A stretch of DNA of 64,000 bases. It comes from Allobosea sp. 47.2.35. Lineage in GTDB: Bacteria; Pseudomonadota; Alphaproteobacteria; Rhizobiales; Beijerinckiaceae. The notes beneath the pieces are model-generated. The model was not told the DNA's origin, made no database searches, and worked only from the letters and a program-made list of their open reading frames with translations. Positions 1 to 6,956 of the stretch are shown here, piece after piece. A program made the translations under genes and the position numbers. The stretch spans positions 83,804-147,803 of the forward strand of contig NZ_JANLGI010000015.1 of assembly GCF_024655635.1 (NCBI RefSeq), given 5' to 3'. How positions within the stretch are numbered: the first letter of the stretch is position 1; the number at the start of each line of letters is the position of its first letter.

Positions 1-31
1 CCACATCTGTCCCGGCCTTGATGGGAGGGGC

Positions 32-190
32 GCGGGGAACCCTCTCCCGGAGGGAGAGGGCAGGGTTAGGGGTAGGCCCCTCACCGTATTTCTGTGAGAT
101 GGTCGCTGCGTGGCGGTGAGGCAAAGTTCCGCTGGTCCAAGGGCCTACACCTCACCCCTGCCCCTCTCCTTACAGGAGAGGGGTTCCCCG
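32..190. repeat. Inverted pair of palindromic intergenic repeat units
   Basis: Bases 32-79 and 141-190 are near-identical in opposite orientation. Each unit holds its own hairpin of the CTCTCC/GGAGAG type followed by a CAGGG-TGAGG-type tail. Together they form one large inverted repeat 3' of the aminopeptidase gene. Repeats of this look are common between genes in Hyphomicrobiales genomes (family knowledge). The first 31 bases of the window show nothing else recognisable. Confidence 0.7.
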
Positions 191-196
191 CGTTCT

Positions 197-2059
197 TCAC
201 AGCGGCCGGCAGGCCGCTTCCAGCCAGACCTTCGCCTCGCCCTCGACCTGCGGCGCGAGCTTGTCCCAGACCTTGGCGTGATAGGCGTCGATCCAGGCGA
301 TCTCGCCGGCGTCGAGCATGTCCTTCTCGATCAGGGCGCGCTCATAGGGGCACCAGGTGATCGTCTCGAAGCCGTAGATCGTGCGCTCGGCTCCGGGGAT
401 CTGGCGCTCCTCGACCACGATCAGGTTCTCGATGCGGATGCCGTATTCGCCCTGCTTGTAATAACCGGGCTCGTTGGAGAGGATCATACCCGGCTCCAGC
501 GGTGTGGTGCCGAGCTTCGAGAGCCGCTGCGGCCCCTCATGCACCGAGAGATAGCTGCCGACGCCATGGCCGGTGCCGTGGTCGAAGTCGAAGCCGCCCT
601 GCCAGAGCGGCAAGCGCGCGAAGGCATCGAGCTGTGCGCCCGAGGTGCCTTTGACGAAGACCAGCCGCGAGATCGCGAGATGGCCTTTGAGCACGCGGGT
701 ATAGCGATCGCGCATCTCGGCTGTCGGTGTGCCGATCACCATGGTGCGTGTGATGTCGGTGGTGCCGTCCTCGTACTGGCCGCCTGAATCGACCAGGAAG
801 ATGCCGGGCTCCAGCTTGCGGTTGGTCGCTTCGCTGACGCGGTAATGCGGCAATGCCGCATTGGGGCCGGCGCCGGCGATGGTGGTGAAGGAGACGTCCT
901 TGAGCAGGCCGGTCTTGAGCCGCTCGGCCTCCAGCGCGGCGACAGCGTCGATCTCGGTCAGGCCGCCCTTCGGCGCCTCGCGCGCCAGCCAGGAGAGGTA
1001 ACGCACCATGACGGCGCCGTCACGCAGATGGGCATTGCGGGCGCCGTCCAGCTCGGCCGCATTCTTGCGCGCCTTCATCAGAGCGATCGGGTCGGTGCCG
1101 GCATCGGGCGTGCCGCCGGCCTCGCTGATCAGGGTCGCGAGCGCGGAGGCGGCGGTCGTGGCGTCGAGCCGGACCTTGGCCTTGGCCGCGCCGAGCTTGG
1201 CGATCTGCTTGTCGAGATCGGCTGGAGGGGCGATCTCGCCGACGGCGCCGATCGCATCGCCCGCCTCGTTGGTGATCTTCTCCGGTGCGAGGAAGACGGT
1301 CGGCCGGCCCTTGCGCGGGACGATGGCATAGCCGAGCGGCAATGGCGTGTGCTCGACATCGCCGCCACGGATGTTGAAGACCCAGGCCAGCGCATGCGGA
1401 TCGGAGACGACGAGCGCATCAACCTTGGCCTCGGCAAGCGCTTTCTGGATGCGGGCGAGCTTCGAGACGCTGTCCTCGCCGGCAAAGGCGGCCGGGTGTG
1501 CCTTGACCGGCGCGGTCGGCGGCGCCGGACGGTCGCTCCAGAGCGCGTCGATCGGGTTGGCCTTGAGGGCAATAAGGCTGCCGCCGGCCGCGGCCGCAGC
1601 CTTTTCGAGCCGGGCGAGTCCATCCACCGTATGCAGCCAGGGATCGTAGCCGAGCTTGCCGCCGGCCGGCAGGTTCTGCTCGACCCAGCGCTCCAGCGGC
1701 GTCTCTTCCATGCGGACCGGCGTGACGATCGCGGTGTCGGTCTGCTCGGCCGACTGGATGGTGTAGCGGCCATCGACGATCAGCGCGGCCTTGTCGGCCA
1801 GCACCACAGCATTGCCGGCCGAGCCGGTGAAGCCGGTCAGCCAGGCGAGGCGGGCCATATGGGCGGGGACGTACTCACCCTGATGTTCGTCGGCACGCGG
1901 GATCACGAAGCCGTCGAGCCCTTGCGTGGCAAGCGCCTTGCGCAGGGCGGCGACGCGGCCGGCCACCAGCCGGGGATCGCTCGGTTCGGAAAAGGACTGG
2001 AAACGGCAGGTCGGCAGGGTCGAATCGATCATGGCAAGGTCCGGCTTAGGTCGCGGCAT
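197..2059 (-). CDS. pepP: Xaa-Pro aminopeptidase (M24 family, aminopeptidase P)
   Basis: Cytosolic metallopeptidase that removes an N-terminal residue preceding proline. About 620 aa, the length of the long, three-domain aminopeptidase P type: two creatinase-like N-terminal domains and a C-terminal pita-bread M24 domain. Metal ligands are visible in the last third: Asp in VDSGG, Asp in TDITRT (near residue 435), His in GTGHGVG and in LSVHEGP, Glu in SNEPGYY and in IRIENL. The start at 2059 is chosen because GCGAGGCG lies just upstream and the conserved N-terminus begins shortly after; an ATG at 2032 is an alternative, and an in-frame extension to 2149 is possible but looks non-coding. Transcribed away from the small-protein genes at 2330. 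Function is clear from the motifs; the symbol is by homology only. Confidence 0.9.
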   Translation of the reverse strand: MPRPKPDLAMIDSTLPTCRFQSFSEPSDPRLVAGRVAALRKALATQGLDGFVIPRADEHQGEYVPAHMARLAWLTGFTGSAGNAVVLADKAALIVDGRYTIQSAEQTDTAIVTPVRMEETPLERWVEQNLPAGGKLGYDPWLHTVDGLARLEKAAAAAGGSLIALKANPIDALWSDRPAPPTAPVKAHPAAFAGEDSVSKLARIQKALAEAKVDALVVSDPHALAWVFNIRGGDVEHTPLPLGYAIVPRKGRPTVFLAPEKITNEAGDAIGAVGEIAPPADLDKQIAKLGAAKAKVRLDATTAASALATLISEAGGTPDAGTDPIALMKARKNAAELDGARNAHLRDGAVMVRYLSWLAREAPKGGLTEIDAVAALEAERLKTGLLKDVSFTTIAGAGPNAALPHYRVSEATNRKLEPGIFLVDSGGQYEDGTTDITRTMVIGTPTAEMRDRYTRVLKGHLAISRLVFVKGTSGAQLDAFARLPLWQGGFDFDHGTGHGVGSYLSVHEGPQRLSKLGTTPLEPGMILSNEPGYYKQGEYGIRIENLIVVEERQIPGAERTIYGFETITWCPYERALIEKDMLDAGEIAWIDAYHAKVWDKLAPQVEGEAKVWLEAACRPL

Positions 2060-2199
2060 CGTCGCCTCGCACCGCTGAAAGCGCCAGCGCAAATGCGTCG
2101 GCGGGGCACTGCCCGTTCCGTGGGACGGCGCTGCCTCAGCGCTTCGCATTGTGCTGTCTGGTTATGCAATCTGCGCAAACATTAATGGATATGGACCAA

Positions 2200-2329
2200 T
2201 CGCATGCGTTTTTTGCATATCTTGCATATGCGAACATATCTTCTCGCAAGTGCGAAATGACCCCACCTTAGTCGCATAAGAGAACGAGGAAGCGACCGGG
2301 ACTGTCCTTCGTTTTTCGGAGATAGACCC
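2200..2329 (+). promoter_or_regulatory. AT-rich divergent control region with repeated TTGCATAT
   Basis: An AT-rich island in otherwise GC-rich DNA, between pepP (minus) and the small protein at 2330 (plus). It contains TTGCATAT twice (2213-2220 and 2222-2229), the 8-bp palindrome GCATATGC (2224-2231) and a second inverted repeat, TCGCA-AG-TGCGA, at about 2244-2255. Such a cluster suggests a regulated promoter and operator for the small genes. The regulator cannot be named from the sequence. Confidence 0.5.
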
Positions 2330-2572
2330 ATGACCTACGTGTTGAACAATGCCGACGTGCTGCCCGTACCGGGCCGGAGCCATGGCGAAACCCGCGCCAG
2401 CAAGCCGGGCCTGATGCAGCGCTTCTATGCCGCGCTCGTCGTGAGCCGCGCGCGCTCCGCAGCCCGCGAACTGCGCGCCCGCAACCTCCTCGTCAACGAG
2501 GCAGAACTCGTGCTGGGCGGCTTCCCGTCCGCGACGCTGTCGAGCGACGTCTCGCTGCCTTTCAACCGCTGA
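2330..2572 (+). CDS. Small basic protein, unknown function
   Basis: 80 aa. Its middle is a helical Arg/Ala-rich segment (RFYAALVVSRARSAARELRARNLL), loosely reminiscent of DUF1127-type small proteins, but the diagnostic DUF1127 motif is not present. No signal peptide or membrane segment. A purine-rich GGAGATAG lies upstream of the ATG. It is followed 56 bp later by a second very small gene and then a strong terminator, so the two probably form one short transcript. I do not recognise a function; a conserved small stress or regulatory protein is only a guess. Confidence 0.6.
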   Translation: MTYVLNNADVLPVPGRSHGETRASKPGLMQRFYAALVVSRARSAARELRARNLLVNEAELVLGGFPSATLSSDVSLPFNR

Positions 2573-2628
2573 ATTCACGCCGCCGCGGCTCTGAGCCGCG
2601 CAGCCGACAACCTACAAGGACCTTCATC

Positions 2629-2757
2629 ATGATCGCCATCATCAAGCACATCTACGAACAGATCGCGGATGCCGCGAAGTTCACCGCCGCCGTCTGGCAC
2701 GATGCCCGCAGCCTGCAGGCTGATGCCGAGAAGAAGTACGGTTATATCGGCTTCTGA
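2629..2757 (+). CDS. Very small protein (42 aa), unknown function
   Basis: Open frame of 42 codons plus TGA, beginning MIAIIKHIYEQIADAAKF and ending KYGYIGF. AAGGAC lies a few bases upstream of the ATG, a reasonable ribosome binding site. The peptide is predicted to be largely amphipathic helix. It lies between the 80-aa gene and the terminator at 2809, which supports co-transcription. Conservation across relatives would decide whether it is real. Confidence 0.5.
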   Translation: MIAIIKHIYEQIADAAKFTAAVWHDARSLQADAEKKYGYIGF

Positions 2758-2802
2758 GCTGAACGAGTAACGGCCTCGCGCTTCCCTCGGGAGCGCCGGA
2801 GG

Positions 2803-3750
2803 TCAGGCAAGGCGGCGCAGCCTCGGGGCTGCGCCGCCTTTTTTCATGACCAGCGTGGCCCAGCCTTCGCGCAGCGAATGGCTCGCGAGATAGACGCCCT
2901 GGTGCCGGTAGGCCGAGACGACGCCGGGCACATCCATCGCCAGCAGGCCCGACAGGATCAGCGTGCCGTTCGACGAGAGCACGCGGGCGATCGACGGGGC
3001 GAGCCGCTTCAGCGGGCCGGCCAGGATATTGGCGAAGACGAAGTCGAAATGGCCGGGGCGCCAGGCCTTGGCATGGCGCAGGCCGGGCGCGACATAGAGA
3101 TCGAGCGCGTTCGGGGCATGGTTGAGCCGGGCGTTATGAGCGGAGACCTCGACCGCGACCGCGTCGATATCACCGGCGACGACCTTGCGCTTGATCTGCT
3201 TGGCGAGCGCCAGCCCGAGAATGCCGGTGCCGGTGCCGATATCGATGCCGTTGCGCGGGCGGCGCTTCTTCAGTTCGGCATCGAGCGCGAGCAGGCAGCC
3301 GGCGGTAGTGCCGTGATGGCCGGTGCCGAAGGCGAGCGCGGCCTCGATCTCGATGGCGACATCGTTGGTACGGACGACATGCCGGTCATGCGCGCCATGG
3401 ACGAGGACCCGACCAGCACGGACCGGCTTCAGCCCGTCGAGGCTGTTGGCGACCCAGTCCTTGGTGTTGACGGTGGTGAAGGGCGTGTTGTCGACGAGCT
3501 CGCCGACGATCGGGCGCAGCAGGTCGCGCACTGCTTCTTCGTCGGGCGGGTTGGCGAAATAGATCTCGACCTTCCACGGAATATTCATCGAGAGCGTGGT
3601 GATCCCGTCCTCGACCTCGAAGGCGGAGATCGCCGTCTCGGTGGGATCGAAGATCTCGCCGAGCAATTCGGTGAGGGCCCGGGCCTGTTCGCCCGAGGTG
3701 GAGAGTTCGAGGACGGTCGCGACCGTCGCTGGCAGGAGGCCTTCACGCAT
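2803..3750 (-). CDS. prmA: Ribosomal protein L11 methyltransferase PrmA
   Basis: SAM-dependent methyltransferase that trimethylates ribosomal protein L11. 315 aa, near the usual family length of about 290-310. An N-terminal substrate-recognition region is followed by a Rossmann methyltransferase domain: AFGTGHHGTTAGCL (the PrmA signature, near residue 150), DIGTGTGILGLAL (SAM-binding motif I) and NILAGPL (the NPPY-equivalent active-site motif of PrmA). The C-terminal KKGGAAPRLRRLA is encoded by the convergent terminator hairpin at 2809-2844. Not obviously in an operon; the upstream neighbour points away. Confidence 0.93.
   Translation of the reverse strand: MREGLLPATVATVLELSTSGEQARALTELLGEIFDPTETAISAFEVEDGITTLSMNIPWKVEIYFANPPDEEAVRDLLRPIVGELVDNTPFTTVNTKDWVANSLDGLKPVRAGRVLVHGAHDRHVVRTNDVAIEIEAALAFGTGHHGTTAGCLLALDAELKKRRPRNGIDIGTGTGILGLALAKQIKRKVVAGDIDAVAVEVSAHNARLNHAPNALDLYVAPGLRHAKAWRPGHFDFVFANILAGPLKRLAPSIARVLSSNGTLILSGLLAMDVPGVVSAYRHQGVYLASHSLREGWATLVMKKGGAAPRLRRLA
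2809..2844 (+). terminator. Intrinsic terminator inside the 3' coding end of prmA
   Basis: Perfect 14-bp stem (2809-2822 with 2827-2840), loop TCGG, and six T on the plus strand (2839-2844). It ends the small-gene transcript coming from 2330-2757. It lies wholly within the last codons of the convergent prmA gene, so the same bases also encode PrmA's Gly/Ala/Arg-rich C-terminus. Confidence 0.85.
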
Positions 3751-3871
3751 GCGCTGGCCTTAGCAGCGTGCGGCGGGGTTGTCATGCGATCGCTGCGCTT
3801 CCGGGCGGTGCACCTTGCGGTAGGGTGCGAGACATTCCCAAGCTGCCAAAGCTGGAAGCAGGAGGTCCCGC

Positions 3872-4264
3872 ATGTTCTCCCATATCAGCGTCGGAACGAA
3901 TGCCTTCGAGCGAGCAGAGGCTTTCTATGGCGCGCTCTGCGGCGCATTGGGGCTGAAGCTGCGCTTCCGTGATCCGGAAGCCGCCGCTGCCGCCTGGCAG
4001 CCGACGGATTCCGACCGGCCCCTGCTGTTCCTGACCCGCCCTTTCGATGGGCAAGCCGCCGCGCCTGGGAACGGCCACATGGTGGCCTTCCTGGCCGAAA
4101 GCCGGGCGACCGTCGACAGCTGCCACGCGATCGCGCTGGCCCATGGTGGGATCTGCGAAGGGCCGCCGGGCCTGCGGCCACATTATCACGCGCATTATTA
4201 CGGGGCCTATTTTCGCGACCCCGACGGCAACAAGGTTTGCGTCTGCTGCCATCGGGCGGAGTAA
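3872..4264 (+). CDS. VOC (glyoxalase/bleomycin-resistance) family protein
   Basis: 130 aa, a single vicinal-oxygen-chelate fold domain. Visible hallmarks: N-terminal MFSHISVGTNAFERAEAFY, a central GNGHMVAF and a C-terminal YFRDPDGNKVCVCCH, typical of the repeated beta-alpha-beta-beta-beta units with metal-ligand His/Glu positions. An AGGAGG ribosome site lies upstream. The actual substrate (glyoxalase-, dioxygenase- or antibiotic-binding-like) cannot be told. It is convergent with the SDR gene that follows. Confidence 0.85.
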   Translation: MFSHISVGTNAFERAEAFYGALCGALGLKLRFRDPEAAAAAWQPTDSDRPLLFLTRPFDGQAAAPGNGHMVAFLAESRATVDSCHAIALAHGGICEGPPGLRPHYHAHYYGAYFRDPDGNKVCVCCHRAE

Positions 4265-4276
4265 TACCCTCTTTCG

Positions 4277-5032
4277 TCAACCGTGCTGCGCGTTGAGCCC
4301 GGCAAAGACCTGCGCAAAGCTGCCAGTCGCCTCGGCGAAGCGCAGCGGCTTGCAGCGCTCGACGATAATCTCGGCGGCCTCGGGCTGGGTTTCGAGGATC
4401 GTCATCACCTCGTTGGTGAAATCGGCGAGCGGCATCGCGGCCGGATCGACCGCCTGATGCGGGCCGAGCAGCTCGGTCTGCACATAGGGCGGGGCGATCT
4501 CGATGACCTCGACCGATGTGTTCTTGAGCTGCTCGCGCAGGCCGATCGACCAGGAATGGATCGCGGCCTTGGTCGCGCTATAGGTCGGGGTCGCCGCCAG
4601 CGGCACGAAGGCGAGGCCGGAGGAGACGGTCAGGACCGTGGCGTGCGGCTGCTTCAGGAGATGCGGCAGCAGCGCGGTGGTCAGGCGGATCGGCCCGAGC
4701 AGGTTGGTCGCGATCGTCTCCTCGGCGATGGCGAGATTGTCGGCAGCCGGGACATTCTCCGGCTTCATGATGCCGGCATTGTTGATGACGGCATTCAGGT
4801 TTGGGAAGCGCGCGACGGCCTGTCGGGCGAAGGCCGCGATATCGGCCTCGTCCTGGATGTCGAGCAGCATCGATTCCATGCCGGGATTGGCCGCGGTGAC
4901 CGCATCGAGCACGGCTTCGCGGCGCCCGGCGATGACGATCTTGTTGCCCTTGGCGTGCAGCCCCTCGGCCAGCGCCCGGCCGATGCCCGAGCCGCCGCCG
5001 GTGATGAGGATGGTGTTTCCGGAAATCTTCAT
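4277..5032 (-). CDS. SDR family NAD(P)-dependent oxidoreductase (DltE-like)
   Basis: Classical short-chain dehydrogenase of about 251 aa. The Rossmann cofactor motif GGGSGIG is at the N-terminus, NNAG near residue 85, the catalytic Ser in VSSG and the YxxxK pair in YSATKAA. It resembles the short DltE/YciK-type oxidoreductases. The start at 5032 has GAGAGGGC upstream; an in-frame ATG eight codons earlier has no ribosome site. It is divergent from an HxlR regulator 102 bp away, a common arrangement in which the regulator controls the SDR. Substrate unknown. Confidence 0.88.
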   Translation of the reverse strand: MKISGNTILITGGGSGIGRALAEGLHAKGNKIVIAGRREAVLDAVTAANPGMESMLLDIQDEADIAAFARQAVARFPNLNAVINNAGIMKPENVPAADNLAIAEETIATNLLGPIRLTTALLPHLLKQPHATVLTVSSGLAFVPLAATPTYSATKAAIHSWSIGLREQLKNTSVEVIEIAPPYVQTELLGPHQAVDPAAMPLADFTNEVMTILETQPEAAEIIVERCKPLRFAEATGSFAQVFAGLNAQHG

Positions 5033-5134
5033 GGCAAAGCCCTCTCGTGGTTGCACGAGACGAGATGGCGCCCATACTCTTCAAAGGAAAGAAGGCGCTT
5101 GAGAGTGCCATACGTACCAAAAGGAGAGTGTCGG

Positions 5135-5554
5135 ATGCAGGCGATCCGGATTGCCATGGCGGCGATGCATCAGCGCAGCGAAGCGATCCCGCCGGTCAGC
5201 CCCGCGGTGGAATCGCTGGTCCGTCAGGTCATCGCGCAGATCGCCGACAAATGGACGATGCTGGTTCTGGAAGCGCTGGAGGAGCATGGCACGCTGCGCT
5301 TCACCGAGGTTGGGCGTATCGTCGGCGGCATCAGCCAGAAGATGCTGACCAAGACACTGCGCGAGATGGAGCGCGACGGGCTGGTGACCCGCACGGTCCA
5401 TCCGGTGATCCCGCCGCATGTCGACTACACGCTGACCGAGTTGGGCCGCGAGCTCAGCGCCGCTTTCTGCGGGGTTTGGACCTGGGCCGAGACCTATTAC
5501 GCCGAGGTTTCGGCGGCGCGGAAAGCCTTCCGTGAGCGGGAAGGCGGCGCCTGA
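5135..5554 (+). CDS. HxlR family winged-helix transcriptional regulator
   Basis: 139 aa. Core HxlR domain: IADKWTMLVLEAL, FTEVGRIVGGISQKMLTKTLREMERDGLVTR (helix-turn-helix and recognition helix) and YTLTELGREL (wing). Family members sense thiol-reactive or redox compounds and usually repress a divergent oxidoreductase, here the SDR at 4277-5032. AAAGGAGAG lies just upstream of the ATG. A short palindrome, TACGTA, lies in the shared promoter at about 5111-5116 and could be part of its operator. No cysteine in a conserved sensor position is obvious apart from one in SAAFCGVW. Confidence 0.9.
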   Translation: MQAIRIAMAAMHQRSEAIPPVSPAVESLVRQVIAQIADKWTMLVLEALEEHGTLRFTEVGRIVGGISQKMLTKTLREMERDGLVTRTVHPVIPPHVDYTLTELGRELSAAFCGVWTWAETYYAEVSAARKAFREREGGA

Positions 5555-5558
5555 CCGC

Positions 5559-5981
5559 TCACAAGTCCTTGGTCAGGTAGATCCGGGTCGCGCCGGGCGG
5601 CTTCGGGGCGATCTCGCCGAAAACCTGCCAGCCGAGCTTCTTGTAGAATTCCGGTGCCTGGAAGCTGATGGTGAAGAGCACGGCCTTGCTGCAGCCGCGC
5701 CGGCGCCCTTCCTCCTCGGCCATGGCAAGGATGCGGCTGCCGATGCCGGTGCCGCGCAGGCTTTTCGGCAAGTAGACGGTGTCGATGAAGAGCAGGCCGA
5801 GCGAGGTGCGCCCCGCGAGCCCGCCGATCGGCTCGCCCGTTTCCGGGTCGCTGATGCGAATCTGCAATTCTTGGCGATCGTGCCGGCCGATCGTCGCGTC
5901 GTTATAGTCTTTCAGGCCTTCGCCGAGCAGCTTGCGAAAGGCGTCGTCTTCGGCGTCGGTGAGGGTGATCTCGGGAGGCAT
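5559..5981 (-). CDS. GNAT family N-acetyltransferase
   Basis: 140 aa. The acetyl-CoA binding motif A is visible as RGTGIGSRILAMAEEEGRRRGC and motif B as FYKKLGWQVFGE. The strand before motif A is FIDTVYLPKSL. Small single-domain GNAT; substrate not predictable. It is convergent with the HxlR gene (four bases between the stop codons) and may be read together with the HicB-like gene upstream (42-bp gap). Confidence 0.85.
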   Translation of the reverse strand: MPPEITLTDAEDDAFRKLLGEGLKDYNDATIGRHDRQELQIRISDPETGEPIGGLAGRTSLGLLFIDTVYLPKSLRGTGIGSRILAMAEEEGRRRGCSKAVLFTISFQAPEFYKKLGWQVFGEIAPKPPGATRIYLTKDL

Positions 5982-6023
5982 GGTCGGTCGTATCGTTGGA
6001 GCGGCGGCAGGGATGCGCTGCTT

Positions 6024-6311
6024 CTACTCCGCCGCCGGCTGCAACGATAGGCCGGGTGCCGGGATCAAGGCGATGGCATGCGCCGCCATGTCCGCAGAGG
6101 TCTCGGGATCACTGCGCAATTCGCTGGGAGTGCGAGCGTGGGGTGCCGGGCCGCCTTGGGCTTCGATCCAGAGTGCCACTGCCTCGGGAGCGTTGAGCAA
6201 GGCTTCATCCAGCGTATCGCCGGCCGCGAAGCAGCCGGGCAGATCGGGAAACCAGACGCCGACGGCATGGTCGGGGCCTGCATCCTCGATGATGGCGACG
6301 TAATGGGTCAT
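6024..6311 (-). CDS. Orphan HicB-like antitoxin-fold protein
   Basis: 95 aa. Matches the partial RNase-H-like fold of HicB antitoxins: MTHYVAIIEDAG, VWFPDLPGCFAAGDTLDEALLNA and an Ala-rich helix (EAVALWIEAQG). No HicA toxin (small dsRNA-binding protein with a catalytic His) is visible upstream or downstream, and the C-terminus lacks an obvious DNA-binding domain. Its ATG abuts the TAA of the 214-aa gene directly, so the two are translated as a coupled pair. Either it is a solitary regulatory HicB, or the upstream unknown protein is its partner (inference). Confidence 0.8.
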   Translation of the reverse strand: MTHYVAIIEDAGPDHAVGVWFPDLPGCFAAGDTLDEALLNAPEAVALWIEAQGGPAPHARTPSELRSDPETSADMAAHAIALIPAPGLSLQPAAE

Positions 6312-6956
6312 TTAATTGTTGAACAGTTCGGGGAATTCCCCTGCATTTCCCATGCGAAGTTTCTCCAAAAGTACGTCAGCGCGCCTGCCTTCCTCATGGG
6401 TCGCCAAGTCGAGATATATATTTTCTCCGACAGAATTTTTTGCAAAGATGATCCAGTCTCCAGTCATGCGGCGGGCCGCTGACCGATCTTCTAGGCCACC
6501 TATTACAATGCGGTGTGCGATGGCTCCTGGCCAAATTGATGGTTGCTCACCGCAATCCTTCATGGCTTCTGTGATCATGTTATTTAGATCGGCGTTTCCG
6601 TTGCGCCCGAGGTTCCAGCGTTCGCCAAAATTGCGAATGATATGCCTCGATGAGTAGAAGTGCTTATGCCACAGTCCCTTAAGCGCGCCTCTTTTAAAGA
6701 TCGTTGCCGCTTTTGTGATCCCCGGCGGGCGTAGCCCTTCCAGCGAGTCTATCTCGTCGAAAACATCCCTGGCTTCGCCGTAAACTTTCTCCAAGTTAGC
6801 TAAACGTAGGCAGAACGCTAGGCTCAGGCGGCTCCAATACGGCGCGTCGTTTGCGATGTAGCGTTTGATCGTATCGATCTCACAAACATCGAGACTAAAT
6901 TGAACCATGTCGGATTGCTGCTCGGGCGATCCGACATCATCCGACATTTTGTTCAC
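6312..6956 (-). CDS. Unknown 214-aa protein coupled to uvrD and the HicB-like gene
   Basis: No family recognised. The middle carries HKHFYSSRHIIRNFGERW and the C-terminal third TGDWIIFAKNSVGENIYLDLATHEEG, a beta-rich stretch with conserved-looking aromatics. No signal peptide or membrane segment. Base composition is close to half GC with several A/T runs, clearly lower than uvrD on one side and the GNAT gene on the other, suggesting horizontal acquisition. A GTG start at 6956 overlaps the uvrD stop; an ATG at 6947 is an alternative start. The stop touches the next gene's ATG without a gap. Toxin-like or defence-related roles are possible only by context. Confidence 0.75.
   Translation of the reverse strand: MNKMSDDVGSPEQQSDMVQFSLDVCEIDTIKRYIANDAPYWSRLSLAFCLRLANLEKVYGEARDVFDEIDSLEGLRPPGITKAATIFKRGALKGLWHKHFYSSRHIIRNFGERWNLGRNGNADLNNMITEAMKDCGEQPSIWPGAIAHRIVIGGLEDRSAARRMTGDWIIFAKNSVGENIYLDLATHEEGRRADVLLEKLRMGNAGEFPELFNN

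Noticed and set aside
5982..6023. Search for a HicA toxin next to the HicB-like gene
   Set aside because: Only 42 bp follow it before the GNAT gene, and no small HicA-like frame is present on either side.
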